A stretch of 64,000 nucleotides of DNA from Heliopora coerulea (GCA_030142905.1 JASJOG010000048.1:873501-937500); one strand, 5' to 3'. Counted from the stretch's first letter, positions 32,205 to 42,585 are shown. Notes: generated from the letters alone by a model not told the origin. Translations and numbers: made by a program.

Positions 32205-32510
32205 AGAAACTTAGTCGAGTACTATTGCAAATGCTGCATTCTGATTGGCTACGCTACTCGCTATCTATTCGTTGATAGAGAGTGAGTAGCGAAAATGGCT
32301 TCCGCCTCTCGTTTTTGTGAAGTTTCTGAAGACGAAATAGAATGCTTACTTGAAAGTGCAATCCAAGAGAAAACGAAAAATGTTATTTGCAAAGTTTGTT
32401 TCTACTAAAACAATTAGATTATTCGCTCTCGATTTCTGAGTTGATAGTTGACTCGGGCTTTCTCGTCAACTATCACCTCATAGAAATCTCGAGCTCATAA
32501 TCTAATTGTT
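32205..32510 (+). mobile_element. Deletion derivative of a second DUF3504/KIAA1958-like element
   Basis: Sits between the (TA)n of copy C and its tail module. It carries the first 37 codons of a recombinase-like ORF and then a long palindrome (32409-32452 with 32465-32510, arms about 44 bp, containing GATAGTTGAC/GTCAACTATC). The combination of a 5' coding start and a 3' hairpin points to a large internal deletion. Confidence 0.5.
32295..32408 (+). CDS. 37-codon N-terminal fragment, DUF3504/KIAA1958-like
   Basis: MASASRFCEVSEDEIECLLE followed by SAIQEKTKNVICKVCFY and stop. The pattern (xSRFxxVSxDEIxxLLExxxxKxTK) is what I recall at the start of KIAA1958/DUF3504-type recombinases. Only the start is left. 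The region just upstream has TGATTGGCTACGCTACTCGC, which may be promoter. Not expected to be functional. Confidence 0.45.
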   Translation: MASASRFCEVSEDEIECLLESAIQEKTKNVICKVCFY

Positions 32511-32619
32511 AAATAGAAAGATAGATACACAATGCGAAAATTTTTCTCCCTAGTCACCACGCGTGTGACAGGACTCCACGCACGTCGACATTAGTACCCT
32601 CGCACCGCATGGTCTATTC

Positions 32620-33570
32620 CCTCCATGGCGTAGTGCCACGTGTACAAAGAAGGCTACATACAATATGAAGAGCAAGGACGTTCTTCTTAGGAGGTTTTTT
32701 TTTTTCCATATATTTTTACAAGTGTTGACTGTCCATGTGATATTTATCAAAACTTGTCAGCATTTACTAAATTGTTACCCAATCACAATAGCTGTTTACT
32801 CATCTCATTTTTGATATGGTTTGGTGATATATATTACGTTGTCCACAATGGTTTTGCTGCTTAAAGAGTGACTTCACAGTTTCATTTCTGCAATTTGACT
32901 CATCCTCAATCCTCCCTGAAAAGAACATAATTTGTTTTCATAATCAGCTCTTTTAATTTCCATAAATGGCAAATATGCCACGTAACTCATTGCAATAAAT
33001 TTATCATCGACTATCTCTGTTGACCTTGATAGGAAGTCAAAGATATCTTGAAGCTGAACTGAAATACCGTGACAAATTCTTGTTCTTCATCTGCATAAAC
33101 ACTAAGTTTTTGTTAAGCGATTCAGTGCACATTGGGTAAAAATATGTTCAAATTTAATTAGCATTCCAAGGAAACTATACTTCAATATCTCCAATCGAAC
33201 AAAAAAAAAAATTCCATTTACTTTTCTTTTTGAGATTGCAGTAAGGATTGTTCACGTATTAGGCCTTGGATGGCTCTGCAATTCAAAATGTTTCAGCTTC
33301 AACCATGAGTGTAGAAACTGTTTTGAGATTTTAATTCTCAATTAATGATTTATCAGTTAAGGCTGGCAAATCATGGGGAGCAGAAATAAAGAGAAAAATG
33401 CGCAAGTTTATGTTGTTAAATCTTGGTTTTGCACATGGTTGTAATGATCGGATCTTTCTTTAATCGAAAGTGAGAAAAGTACGACGCTAATAATCAAAAT
33501 AGTTGAGGGACATAATTCCCATCTAGAAACAATGAAAACTATACCTCCTGCCTTCTTTGTTGACACGTAA
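32620..33570. other. No recognisable gene
   Basis: AT-rich with short ORFs only. Confidence 0.4.
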
Positions 33571-33573
33571 TAC

Positions 33574-33720
33574 TTGTATATCATACACGAAGGAGTGTTT
33601 CATCAGATATCCAAACACCGAGAAGTGAGTTGAAAAACGAGGCGATAGTCGAGGTTTTAACCGACTTCGATGTGTTTGGATATCTGATGAAACACGACTT
33701 TCGAGTGTGTTATATTACAT
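33574..33720. repeat. Palindromic MITE (TTTCATCAGATATCCAAACAC)
   Basis: Arms AGTGTTTCATCAGATATCCA (33594) and TGGATATCTGATGAAACAC (ending about 33694) are inverted, with further pairing outward (ATATCATACACGAAGG / CTTTCGAGTGTGTTATAT). No ORF. Confidence 0.75.
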
Positions 33721-34770
33721 CTCAAACGAATCCGTATTTAAAGAGAAAATCGGGTTTAAATTTGACAAAATTCTATGCCAATTAAGATCAGATATCCAAA
33801 CTACGTCTCGGTACTGATTTCCTTTGTGTTTTGCTCATGAATGATTAATGATTTGAGGTTTATCGTTCAAACTTAACACTTTACTTTAGACTGGTTTTTA
33901 TGGCTTTGGCACTTAACAGGACTTAAGAATTGGTATTGAAAAGTCTTTCAGCAAGTCTGGAATAAGTAAAGAAAACGAAATCTGATGATCTACAACTATG
34001 AATTATTCAAGAACATCAACAGTTCTGCTTGAGTAAAAATCAGAACAATCTAATCGCAGAGTTTAAGTTTCCAATGTAGCCTCTGACGACAGTTGACCAT
34101 CATTTAAAAACACTGAAAGAGAAAAAGTCAGTGTGCTTTGGCTTCTAAACTGAATAAAAGCCCTAAAGTTTTCAAATATTCTTAATATTTATTTAGATCT
34201 CATTGCATAAATCACACGCTCTATTCAAATGGTTTGTCGTATTAATAGAGATCAACCAGTCATTGGCTAACACGCTCAACGCTTTTGAGTTGAAGACGAA
34301 GCTTAGTTTAATTAAAATTAAGCAAGAGGACACGTCGACGATAAAGGAACTGATTGAATCACAATCTTCATAAGTCCAAGGTACATATTAATCGTTTCTT
34401 GTCAATAATCTTATACAAAGGAATGATATTCTAGGTATTTCATCGTAACCGTATTGTAATCCATCCTTTAGATCTTTTTCTGAAGCGATTTTGCGACAGA
34501 ATTCTAAATCACTTAACGATATTTTGGTGTCGAAACAATCCAATATGGCGTTGTCTTGCAATCTTTAAATAGTATATCAGTATGTAAATGATAAATGCTT
34601 TGATGTACTTACCAAGGTATTTTATATACTGAATGAAATTTGTATCCAAACAAATATGAGACCTTAACGTGAACAAAATCCTTGCACAGTCGCTGGATTG
34701 CAAATGAGTCTATAGTACTAAAAGTCTAATGACAACAGTTGGTAATGCCTAACTTGGGTGAACATGTGGA
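33721..34770. other. No recognisable gene
   Basis: Only a partial echo of the MITE arm (AGATCAGATATCCAAACTACG at 33786) and short ORFs. Confidence 0.4.
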
Positions 34771-34774
34771 CGTT

Positions 34775-34915
34775 CGTCAAGCTCATATCTCAGCTGAACA
34801 GGAAAACAATTTCTGAGCCCAAGTAAGGGATTGACCTCGCAACCTTCGGATGACGGGTGAGATGTTCTGGCCACTGAATTTACTACGACTCAGATGGCGA
34901 CCAAAAATGCAGGTT
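34775..34915 (-). repeat. tRNA-derived SINE, degenerate copy
   Basis: The minus strand reads CATCTGAGTCGTAGTAAATT, CATCTCACCCGTCATCCGAA and GGTTGCGAGGTCAATCCCTT, then GGGCTCAGAAATTG. Boxes A and B are both damaged. Confidence 0.65.
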
Positions 34916-35024
34916 CGAGATGTCTACTGCATGCCAGGGACATGTCACGATATGCTTTTCTAAAAAGATGCATGTTACTCTCAAAATTCTTTTGCGAGCT
35001 TTGTGATATCATGGACGATATATT

Positions 35025-35100
35025 GGCATTCGCCTGGCTCATACCTACAGAGAAATGATTTTCTGAATGACAGGCGGGAAAAGAATCCGAAACTTTCTCG
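35025..35100 (-). repeat. tRNA-derived SINE fragment
   Basis: GTTTCGGATTCTTTTCCCGC, then TTCAGAAAATCATTTCTCTG on the minus strand: the box B region and start of the body of the same SINE. Confidence 0.5.
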
Positions 35101-35131
35101 TTCGCCATTGTTATTATCATACGATAGCTTT

Positions 35132-35373
35132 AAAGTAAATGGTTTGAACCTGGGAGAATCGTGACATGTTTGAGGAAGTTGATCGTCCAGGTTAGTGTAG
35201 TCTTGAGAAAGATTGTTGGTTGAAGTGACTGACGTTTCGACAGCCTTAGCGGGGTCATCTTCAGAGTCAAAAGGAGGGGAGACCGCCGCTAAGGCTGTCG
35301 AAACGTCAGTCACTTCAACCAACAGTCTTTCTCAAGACTACACTAACCTGGACGATCAACTTCCTCAAACATG
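35132..35373. mobile_element. Hairpin PLE-end insertion with 13-bp target duplication
   Basis: Two facing copies of the PLE 3' end, which is also found at 56704-56860. The left piece reads TGGTTTGAACCTGGGAGAAT through GACGTTTCGACAGCCTTAGC. The right piece, from about 35283, is its reverse complement through GATCAACTTCCTCAAACATG. The flanks are a perfect duplication ATACGATAGCTTT (35119-35131 and 35374-35386). The two copies form an almost complete hairpin with hammerhead-like CTGAAGATGACC / GTCGAAACGTCAG parts. An apparent 113-codon ORF across it is an artefact. Confidence 0.85.
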
Positions 35374-35437
35374 ATACGATAGCTTTCTAGTAAATACACA
35401 CCTAATCTAAGTTTTGGTAACTTGATCTTTAGATAGT

Positions 35438-35490
35438 CTAACTGGTCATCAGAAGGTTGCGGGTTCGTTCCCTGTCAGGGGCTAAGAAAT
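35438..35490 (+). repeat. tRNA-derived SINE fragment
   Basis: CTAACTGGTCATCAGAAGGT and TGCGGGTTCGTTCCCTGTCA followed by GGGGCTAAGAAATC: the second half of the tRNA-like head. Confidence 0.6.
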
Positions 35491-35929
35491 CATAGTTTAA
35501 CCCTGTCTAGACTGGAGGAAGGGAAAAGTGTCCGCACCGAAATAAATGTATATATCTCAATAACCATTACAGCTCACGTGCTTAAAATTTTTTGACTTTT
35601 CCAGAAAATATCTTGGCTTTATATTATAGGAGGTAAAATCGTGAAATCAGCCACAAAAAGGTTATAGAGTATTTGCAAACTCCAACTAACATTGAATTTC
35701 AAAAAAGCATTTTCTTAAAGGTATTTATTTCATTATATTTTGTTTGCTTTTCAAATCTTACAAAATTCCAAAAACAAGTTCTTATTTTTACAAATATATA
35801 GTTACAAGGCAATTATCAACAATTCTCAGTGATAGCTTATCAGTTAAGCGTACCGATATACTGTACGTATACTGTATATGGAGATGTCTTGATTTTTATA
35901 GTAGCGCGACCAGGACTTAGAGACAATGA

Positions 35930-35977
35930 GAATAGCCAGAGTAAAATTAAAAAGTCGAGTAAAACCGGAAAGGGGTC
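35930..35977 (+). repeat. Fragment of the GACGTCTCC MITE family
   Basis: AGCCAGAGTAAAATTAAAAAGTCG and CCGGAAAGGGG match the 3' half of the copies at 59.65-59.86 kb. Confidence 0.6.
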
Positions 35978-36077
35978 TCTGCAAAATAAATTTCTTTTTG
36001 AGTACATTCTGCTTGAGATGAAAATGCAATTTGGTTCTTCCTTGTTTGTGTATTGCTAGAAGACACAAATATTGTTA

Positions 36078-36362
36078 GAGGGGTGCTTGCGGCACAGTGA
36101 TAGTGCACGTGTCTCTCACCACAGTAACTAGGGTTCGATCCCGGCTCCTTGTAGTTATCTGATTAAAGTTACCTTTGCCACATGTGAAAAGAGTGTTGTC
36201 CAGTTTGACTCTACCAAGCATCACAGGTCTTCTTTGGGTACTCTGGTTTCCTCCTGTAGTAACACTGGACCCATGAGGGGTGGCCCTTACTGGACCTCAA
36301 GGGAGAACAGCTCAGGTAGCTGATAGGGTTATCCAGTATAAATAAAGGCACTTTACTTTACT
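36078..36362 (+). repeat. Full-length tRNA-derived SINE
   Basis: The head GGTGCTTGCGGCACAGTGAT fits box A; GGGTTCGATCCCGGC is box B. The body includes GTTTGACTCTACCAAGCATC and GGTGGCCCTTACTGGACCTC, and the tail is AATAAAGGCACTTTACTTTAC. A head-less copy lies at 4291-4469. It needs LINE machinery for movement; the partner is unknown. Confidence 0.85.
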
Positions 36363-36559
36363 ATATACTAAACTGTAGTAACTTTAATTATGCAGTCATT
36401 TGTTTGCTCAACTAAAATATTCTGCCTGGTGTATCTGTTGCGTATTAGGCCTATTTTCCATTTTATTTTAATTGAAGTGAATTTAATTGAATTTAATTAA
36501 TTAAAATATTTCTTCACGATCGTGGGAGCTCACGCAGCTGAAACAGCATAGTCATTGAA

Positions 36560-38200
36560 AAAAAAGAAAATGGCATTCCCTTAAAAACACCATTGGATGC
36601 GGTTACCTTTTATGGCGACGAGTTCTCATTTCACGCAGTTTCCACTATGGAGATACGCAACATCATGTTTTCCTTTCCATCAAATAAGACTCCGGGACCC
36701 GATAAGGTATCAATGAAAGTTGTTAAGGATGCTTTACCGTGCATCCTTCCCATTCTTACGGACATTATCAACTGTTCCCTACTTACATCAGTTTTCCCGT
36801 CAACCTGGAAAGAAGCTGACGTCATTCCATTGCTGAAGGAAGTGGACCATGAGGTGGCAAATGATAATTGCCTGTATCACTCCTGCCCGCAATTTCTAAG
36901 ATATGCGAACGCGTCGCCCTTAATCAGTTGACTGATATCCTTACTAGTAAGAAGCTTTTGTCGAATCATCAGAGTGGCAATAAAAAGTTACATTCTACAG
37001 AAATACTTAATATTCTTATAACTAACACCGTGTTAGATGCAATGGATCACAAACAACTCACTACGTTGGTGCAGTTAGATCTTTCAAAAGCATTCGACAG
37101 CATAGAACACTCACTCCTTCTGGCAAAACTTCACTAACTCGGAATTTCCCAAAACTCACTCAGGTGGTTTAGAAGTTATTTGCTGGATCGTTTTCCGTTT
37201 GTACGCCTAGCATTCCAAAGATCCGAAACCCGCCGATCAATCACACATGGCGTTCCTCAAGGATCTATCCTTGGTCCAACTTTATTTAGCATATACAGTA
37301 ACGATCTTCCATGTATACCTAGTGTATACTTTTTGGAATATTATGTAGACGACTCGAAGTTATTTCTCTCTTTTGCTGTTAAAGAGGTAGAAGATGCTAT
37401 TGCACATCTCAACGAAGATCTATGGAAGATAGCAACTTGGTGTTGCAACTATAGTCTTCTTATAAATCCTGACAAGACGAAACTCCTCCTCGTGGGCACT
37501 CATCAATTGCTGTCCAATTTACCGGATAGCTTCCATGTTACACTACTTGGCAAGGAGATTTTTCAGTACCCTCTGTTAAAGACTTTGGCATGATTTTGGA
37601 TAGTTCATTGACTTATGATGACCATGTTACAGAAGTTGCCTCTAAATGTTTAGCCGCCTTTTTTCAGATTAACCGTGTGAAACACTTACGGAACAAACAC
37701 TTTTAATAATAGTTAATGCTTTAATGTTCAGTAAATTATATTATTGCTCGTCCGTATGGGTCTAATACCTCTAAGAGAAACATCAATAAACTGCAAAGCG
37801 TACAGAATTTTGCAGCACGTTTAGTTACGAACATCAGGAAGTTTGACCACATAACACCAGTTCTGAAACAGCTTAATTGGCTGCCGGTACATATCATGTT
37901 AAGACTTAGAGATGCCATAATGACATTTAAATGTTTGAAAAGTTTAACTCCAACATATGTTTTAGATAAGTTCAAGGTAATATCTCAGGTACATAATCGA
38001 AATACCATGGGTAAGAATACATTACAGATACCTTTGCACCGTACCGTCTCAGGTCAACGTAGTTTCTTATATAGAGCTGCGACATTCTGGAATGAATTAC
38101 TTGATTCTTTAAGATCTCTCGACTCTGTAAATAGTTTTAAAGTATCAATTAGGAAAATCTTTGAGCAATTGTAATTGAACCTTTCTTAGCTTTTGAGTTT
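36560..38200 (+). pseudogene. APE-type LINE reverse transcriptase (frameshifted)
   Basis: Plus-strand blocks in order: NKTPGPDKVSMKVVKDA (about 36690-36740), then PVSLLPAISKICERV (36870), motif A QLDLSKAFDSIEHSLL (about 37075-37120), motif B HGVPQGSILGPTLFSIY (about 37245-37295) and motif C EYYVDDSKLFLS (about 37335-37370). The thumb and C-terminal region (37896-38174) has LKSLTPTYVLDKF and SFLYRAATFWNELL. Four or more frameshifts and in-frame stops. The endonuclease part is missing (5' truncated). It is close in style to the LINE at 39187-40950, in the opposite orientation. Confidence 0.9.
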
Positions 38201-38758
38201 GTACATGATATTCTCTTTTTATCTATTGCGTGCCCAGCATTTTGCTATTATCATGTTATGTATTACATACTAGTTCTGAAAAGCCAAATGGAAGAATTAA
38301 TACAAATTTCAATGGTCAAAAGTGATTCACCTTTTAGTGACTGCTATAATTGTTGTGTTTGTAGAACGGTAGTTGCCATTGGTGATAGTCGACTGAACTA
38401 CAAAAGTCACGATTAAAGTAATTTAATGACTCCTTTAAACAAAATATGCAAAAAGTTATGACCCGACCAAAATAATTTAACCCAAAAAATAATCGATCAA
38501 TTTGATATTTTCTACCGACTAATAAATTGTTCAAGAATCGAGAAATGAAAGATAAATCTTTAAATCCATTGCTGGTGCGTTGTGCCCCAACCCATTAACG
38601 TTGCCAAAAAGATTGGTCCATACAGAGAGAAAGCATGGCAACGCTGCCCAAGTACAAGCCGAAATCACTTTTTTTTTCTGATCACGCGATGCTGGCCCAA
38701 TCTTTGTTTGCAAGTAAAATATTGGTCTCCTAATTTTTCGGTGACTATCTCTGTCTCG
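38200..38758. other. LINE 3' UTR and unassigned sequence
   Basis: Probably the 3' UTR of the plus-strand LINE followed by unique DNA; no ORF with support. Confidence 0.35.
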
Positions 38759-39042
38759 ACCAATTTAGTTACCACGACAACTGCCATAATCACCACAACT
38801 GCTATTGTCAATGTGAACATCACTGTCATGGTAACGAGATCTATCTTGACTATTATGTATATCTATCACCAAATATGCTAATATTTGCTATTTGCAAAAT
38901 CAGCATCATTGCCTCTACAAGTACCACTACCACTCCCACCACTTCTACCATTAATACTACCACTATAATCACTGCCACTAATACTGCCACTATCACAGCT
39001 GCAACCACTATGGCTACTTCTATGACTACCTCTATCACCATA
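38759..39042. repeat. ACC/ACT/ATC-rich degenerate trinucleotide repeat (left part)
   Basis: Runs of TACCACCAC/ACTACCACTCCC-type units. The same kind of sequence resumes at 40970-41070 on the other side of the LINE, so the LINE inserted into this repeat. Thr-rich and Gly/Ser-rich ORFs here are artefacts. Confidence 0.85.
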
Positions 39043-40965
39043 CATACATACATACACTTTATTGAGCATCCCTAAAAAGGGCTTTTCAGCATCAATATTA
39101 CAATTAAAATGAATAAATTAAATAAATGAATAAATTAATTAAAAAAAAATTTTATACAAAATTTTATACAAAATTCAACATCTAATCTAATTCATGTTAC
39201 AAATCAGTTCATTAATTAGACGTCTCTTAAAAACTTTAGTATTTATGATTTCCCTTAAGTCTTTACTTAAATTATTCCATATTTTCACACCACGGTAACA
39301 AAAAGCGCGTTGGCCAGCACTGATTCTACAAGATGGAATATTGAGGCTATCTCTATATCTTGTCTGTCTATCATGAACAATAGCTCGAGTTGAAAATTTA
39401 TCTGACAAGTAGCTAGGTGACAGACCTTTGAGACATTTATGCATCATAACTGCATCATTGACCATAAGTCTTTGTTTGACATTTAGCCATCGGAGTGATC
39501 GTAGACCTGCAGAGATATGGTCATATTTTCGAAGTCCCAAGATAATCCTGGCTGCAAAATTTTGAACAAGCTGAAGCTTATGGATGTTAGTCGCCGAGGT
39601 ATTGCTCCAAACTGAGGAGCAATAAAACAGCCTGCTAAAAACAAAACTATTAATAATTAACAAAAGTGTTTCCTTATCAAGTAAATGCTTAATTCTATTA
39701 ATCTGGATCAGTTTGTTTATACAACTAGCAACAGTTTTACGTATGTGTTCATCATAGGAAAGGCACTGATCCAAAAACACTCCAAGATCCTTTGCTACAG
39801 GTGTCGATGGTATTGGTTTGCCACAAAGTGTTATTGTAAAATCAGGTAACTGTCGTAGCAATTGCGGCACACCTATCACAAGAAATTTAGTTTTATCTGG
39901 ATTCACAAGCAGTGAATTGTGACAGCACCACTTACAGATTTCGTTTAAATCAGAGTTAACTGCAGAGACTGCGTTACATAACTCGTTAGTTTTAAATTTC
40001 AAGTAAAGTTTAGAATCATCAACGTAACAAGCAGTTTGACAAAATTTAGGTACAGTTAATAAATCATTTATATAAACAGTAAACAAAACTGGGCCAAGAA
40101 TGGACCCCTGTGGAACTCCATAATCAACTGGGAGAGACTGCGAAAGCACATCCCCAATACGAACATACTGGTACCTTCCTGTTAAGTAACTTTTGAACCA
40201 TTCCAGCGCTGATGGAGACACACCAAGGCTACAAAGTTTAAATAACAACATGTCGTGGTTTATACTGTCAAAGGCTTTTGACATATCCATCAACACCAAT
40301 ATTGAAATTTTCTTTTCATCCATAGCTTTTAATAGGTCATCAGTGACAGACAAAAGAGCCGTTTCAGTGGAATGGTATTTACGATTACCACTTTGGAATT
40401 GTGATAGCTTGTTGTTATCGTCTAAGAACGTGACAAATTGTCTGTGAGCCAACCTTTCATTTACTTTGGATAGTACCGGTAACAGTGATATGGGCCGATT
40501 GTTACATGGATTTCCGGCATCGCCATCTTTAGGAACACAAGTTACTTCTGCAATTTTCCACACACGTGCAAACATATTAGATTTAAAGGAATTGTTCATC
40601 AGGGATGTGATTATATGCAAAGTAGCTGGTAAACTATCCTTAAGTATTCTTGATGGAATTTTGTCAAAGCCAGGCGCTTTATTAGAAGGCAAATTTAAAA
40701 TAACATTCGCCACATCGTTCTCTGATACAGGCTGAAATTCAAATTGTTCACTCAGCACAGGAATGTTAGGGGTTGCACAGACGTTTGAGTCCAAAGTCCA
40801 ATTTTGGTCCTTGGCTAACTGTTTGGCTTTAAAAGCTGTTAAACATCCAACCGATGCGAAATACTTATTAAAATTGTTGGCCACATTCTCATGACTGTCA
40901 TTAAACTGCGGTAAACTGGGAGATTTTTTTGGCAAGCATCGATTAATCACCTTCCATATGGAGTT
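39043..40965 (-). mobile_element. 5'-truncated APE-type LINE inserted in a trinucleotide repeat
   Basis: The minus-strand element keeps the RT ORF and a short 3' UTR that ends in a (TGTA)n tail (39043-39058). The 5' end at about 40965 is truncated before the endonuclease. The flanking DNA on both sides is the same degenerate trinucleotide repeat. Confidence 0.85.
39187..40950 (-). CDS. LINE reverse transcriptase, intact 587-codon ORF
   Basis: The whole RT and C-terminal region is open. Fingers: NKAPGFDKIPSRILKDS (90-106) and NRPISLLPVLSK (151-162). Motif A: VLMDMSKAFDSINHDML with D222. Motif B: YGVPQGSILGPVLF (277-290). Motif C: CYVDDSKLYL with D311-D312. Thumb: AKDLGVFLDQCLSYDEHIR (386-404). 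The C-terminal GLRSLRWLNVKQR and FCYRGVKIWNNLS blocks are typical of this LINE group. All catalytic residues are present. The upstream endonuclease is missing, so the copy cannot move by itself, and the ATG at 40950 may be accidental. It is the best preserved coding region in the window. Confidence 0.92.
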   Translation of the reverse strand: MINRCLPKKSPSLPQFNDSHENVANNFNKYFASVGCLTAFKAKQLAKDQNWTLDSNVCATPNIPVLSEQFEFQPVSENDVANVILNLPSNKAPGFDKIPSRILKDSLPATLHIITSLMNNSFKSNMFARVWKIAEVTCVPKDGDAGNPCNNRPISLLPVLSKVNERLAHRQFVTFLDDNNKLSQFQSGNRKYHSTETALLSVTDDLLKAMDEKKISILVLMDMSKAFDSINHDMLLFKLCSLGVSPSALEWFKSYLTGRYQYVRIGDVLSQSLPVDYGVPQGSILGPVLFTVYINDLLTVPKFCQTACYVDDSKLYLKFKTNELCNAVSAVNSDLNEICKWCCHNSLLVNPDKTKFLVIGVPQLLRQLPDFTITLCGKPIPSTPVAKDLGVFLDQCLSYDEHIRKTVASCINKLIQINRIKHLLDKETLLLIINSFVFSRLFYCSSVWSNTSATNIHKLQLVQNFAARIILGLRKYDHISAGLRSLRWLNVKQRLMVNDAVMMHKCLKGLSPSYLSDKFSTRAIVHDRQTRYRDSLNIPSCRISAGQRAFCYRGVKIWNNLSKDLREIINTKVFKRRLINELICNMN

Positions 40966-41071
40966 CCATATGGAGTACCATCACCACCATCACCACAACC
41001 CCAACTACCAATGTCATTACCACTATCTCTGATACTACCATTACCATGCACTAACACTACCATTACCCCCA
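40966..41071. repeat. ACC/ACT/ATC-rich degenerate trinucleotide repeat (right part)
   Basis: ACCATCACCACCATCACCAC and ACTACCATTACC-type units, continuing the repeat at 38759-39042. Confidence 0.8.
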
Positions 41072-41600
41072 CAGTAGAAAATCCAAAGTTTCCTTTGGCT
41101 CGAATAAGTATGTCACTTGGAGGTCTACAACACACACTCGATTCTTGTCTGAACGTTAGCCGTCGTCCGGCGGATAAGGAAATAAGAAACAAAGACAAGA
41201 AAACACGACTTGTTAGTACTGTTAAAGGCAAACGCGAATGACAATGGTCGACAGTCGCGATTTTGTGCGTTCCAAGATATAATTTGCAACGAGTTCAGGG
41301 AGGTTTAATATGGAACGTAATAGGCATCTGAATGACTGTACTGATTTAACCTATGAAATGCAGTTGCACATTCGAATCTTTGTAAAACTACATGAAAGAA
41401 ATGAACATCACCTCGAAGCAACACAAAGAAAGCTTTTTCACTTGATTATGACCTAGTATTACCATAATAAGTTAAAAATTTCCCTGTTGCTTTTATACAA
41501 ATGTATCGGTCTGTTCATGTTGTTGCTATTGAAGCTGTTTAGAGTAGGTAGTTCAATCAAAGAACCGGGGTAACCAGTTAACAGTTTTTTCTCTTTGCCA
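41072..41600. other. Upstream region of the second eight-cysteine gene
   Basis: No supported ORF. A pyrimidine tract TTTTTTCTCTTTGCCATTAG ends at 41604, a good splice acceptor, so part of this region is probably the 5' UTR intron. Confidence 0.45.
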
Positions 41601-41622
41601 TTAGCTGAAATAAACGCAAGAA

Positions 41623-41847
41623 ATGAAGGATTTCAAACAGTTTACAATGCTGTTGGTGTTATTGTTTCTTGGTGCAGTTGTCGTTAAAAGGACTAATGTA
41701 AACGCAGGACTGTCTTGCAACGACTGTGAAACGGAGTACCAAGCTTGTATCCAGAAGTGTCTTCATGGGGAATCTACCGACTTCTATACATGCAATGGAG
41801 ATTGCCGGAGGGAAAATACAGAATGCAAAGGAAAAGCCAATTGCTAA
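41623..41847 (+). CDS. Secreted eight-cysteine protein (paralogue 2)
   Basis: 74 codons. A signal peptide covers residues 1 to about 28 (TMLLVLLFLGAVVV). The mature part has cysteines at 32, 35, 42, 46, 57, 61, 68 and 74, spaced C-x2-C-x6-C-x3-C-x10-C-x3-C-x6-C-x5-C. Both proteins share the C-x2/3-C-x6-C-x3-C unit twice, and a Y(N/Q)AC motif. A splice acceptor (AG at 41603-41604) lies 18 bases before the ATG, and AATAAA is at 41870-41875. The gene is short but looks intact. Family unknown to me; the unit suggests a disulfide-linked helical hairpin, which is an inference. Role may be defence, matrix or venom; the sequence alone does not decide. Confidence 0.75.
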   Translation: MKDFKQFTMLLVLLFLGAVVVKRTNVNAGLSCNDCETEYQACIQKCLHGESTDFYTCNGDCRRENTECKGKANC

Positions 41848-41869
41848 AAAGAATTGAAAATTATGGTAA

Positions 41870-41875
41870 AATAAA
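41870..41875 (+). terminator. Polyadenylation signal AATAAA
   Basis: 23 bases after the stop of the eight-cysteine ORF, close but usable. Confidence 0.5.
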
Positions 41876-41879
41876 GCCA

Positions 41880-42585
41880 TTGTAGCATCGCAGTTGCTTG
41901 ATTGCCTTGCATAATACGGAAGCTAATCACTGAAAATTAATTAGAGTAAACAAACTTGTACCAATGCTGCCGAAGCGTCACACAATTTGCATTCAATATA
42001 TATTTAAACTGTAAAGATATCTTTTAATAAAAATTTTTGATTGGGGTGTATATAGCATTATTTTATCATCACGTCGGGATTTTTATTGGCTACTGCAGTT
42101 ATGAAAATCACTCATCAAAGACCCTCAATTCAGTCGTTGAAAAGGAGTCAACTTGATTCGGGATTAGTGAAAATTTTCTGGAGAAATTCTGAGTGCATTG
42201 CGCAAGAAAGTTGAAATTTTCTGACACACTTTGACAGGAATCAAAAAGAGATTGAACTTCAAAATTTGAACTCGATTAGTCAACCAAAAAATTTTTTTAT
42301 TAGCTGGTAATAGCCGGTTTCAAAAACTACGTCAGTGGAATACAACTACCAGAATTCTTTTTTTCTTTTTCATCTCATGCAAACATTGAATTCCCAAAGT
42401 GTGTGGAAAGTTAATCGCTGGGATTAACATTACAAACAAGATTTTGAAAGGCATTCTAGTAGTTGTATTCAGCAGATGTACAAGGGGAACTGGCCATTCT
42501 AGACTCGCTCTATATCGTCTTTTTGAACAAACGGCCCAAGAAGATACATTTGGTGAAATACAGTAAAAAATAAATCCCGGAAAAC
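41880..42585. other. No recognisable gene
   Basis: Nothing beyond short ORFs. Confidence 0.4.

Larger units (their letters stand above)
30494..32610 (+). mobile_element. Crypton-like relic, copy C
   Basis: 5' end CCAGAAATACGTGCACG at 30494; head block at 30747 (CAAAACGTTTGGAGAGAATA). N-terminal coding block near 31110-31500. A deletion removes the catalytic centre (jump at about 31630). The 3' part ends CCGGATTCCATTGA at about 32180 with (TA)n. The tail module resumes at about 32520 after a nested second element and is cut short inside its terminal hairpin (CCCTCGCACCGCATGG). It is the most diverged of the copies. Confidence 0.65.

Noticed and set aside
34981..35322. 113-codon minus-strand ORF
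   Set aside because: It runs across the hairpin PLE-end insertion and a SINE fragment; the text is a translation of inverted non-coding ends.
38853..39075. Thr-rich, Val-rich and Gly/Ser-rich ORFs on both strands
   Set aside because: Reading frames of a degenerate ACC/ACT repeat, open in several frames at once.
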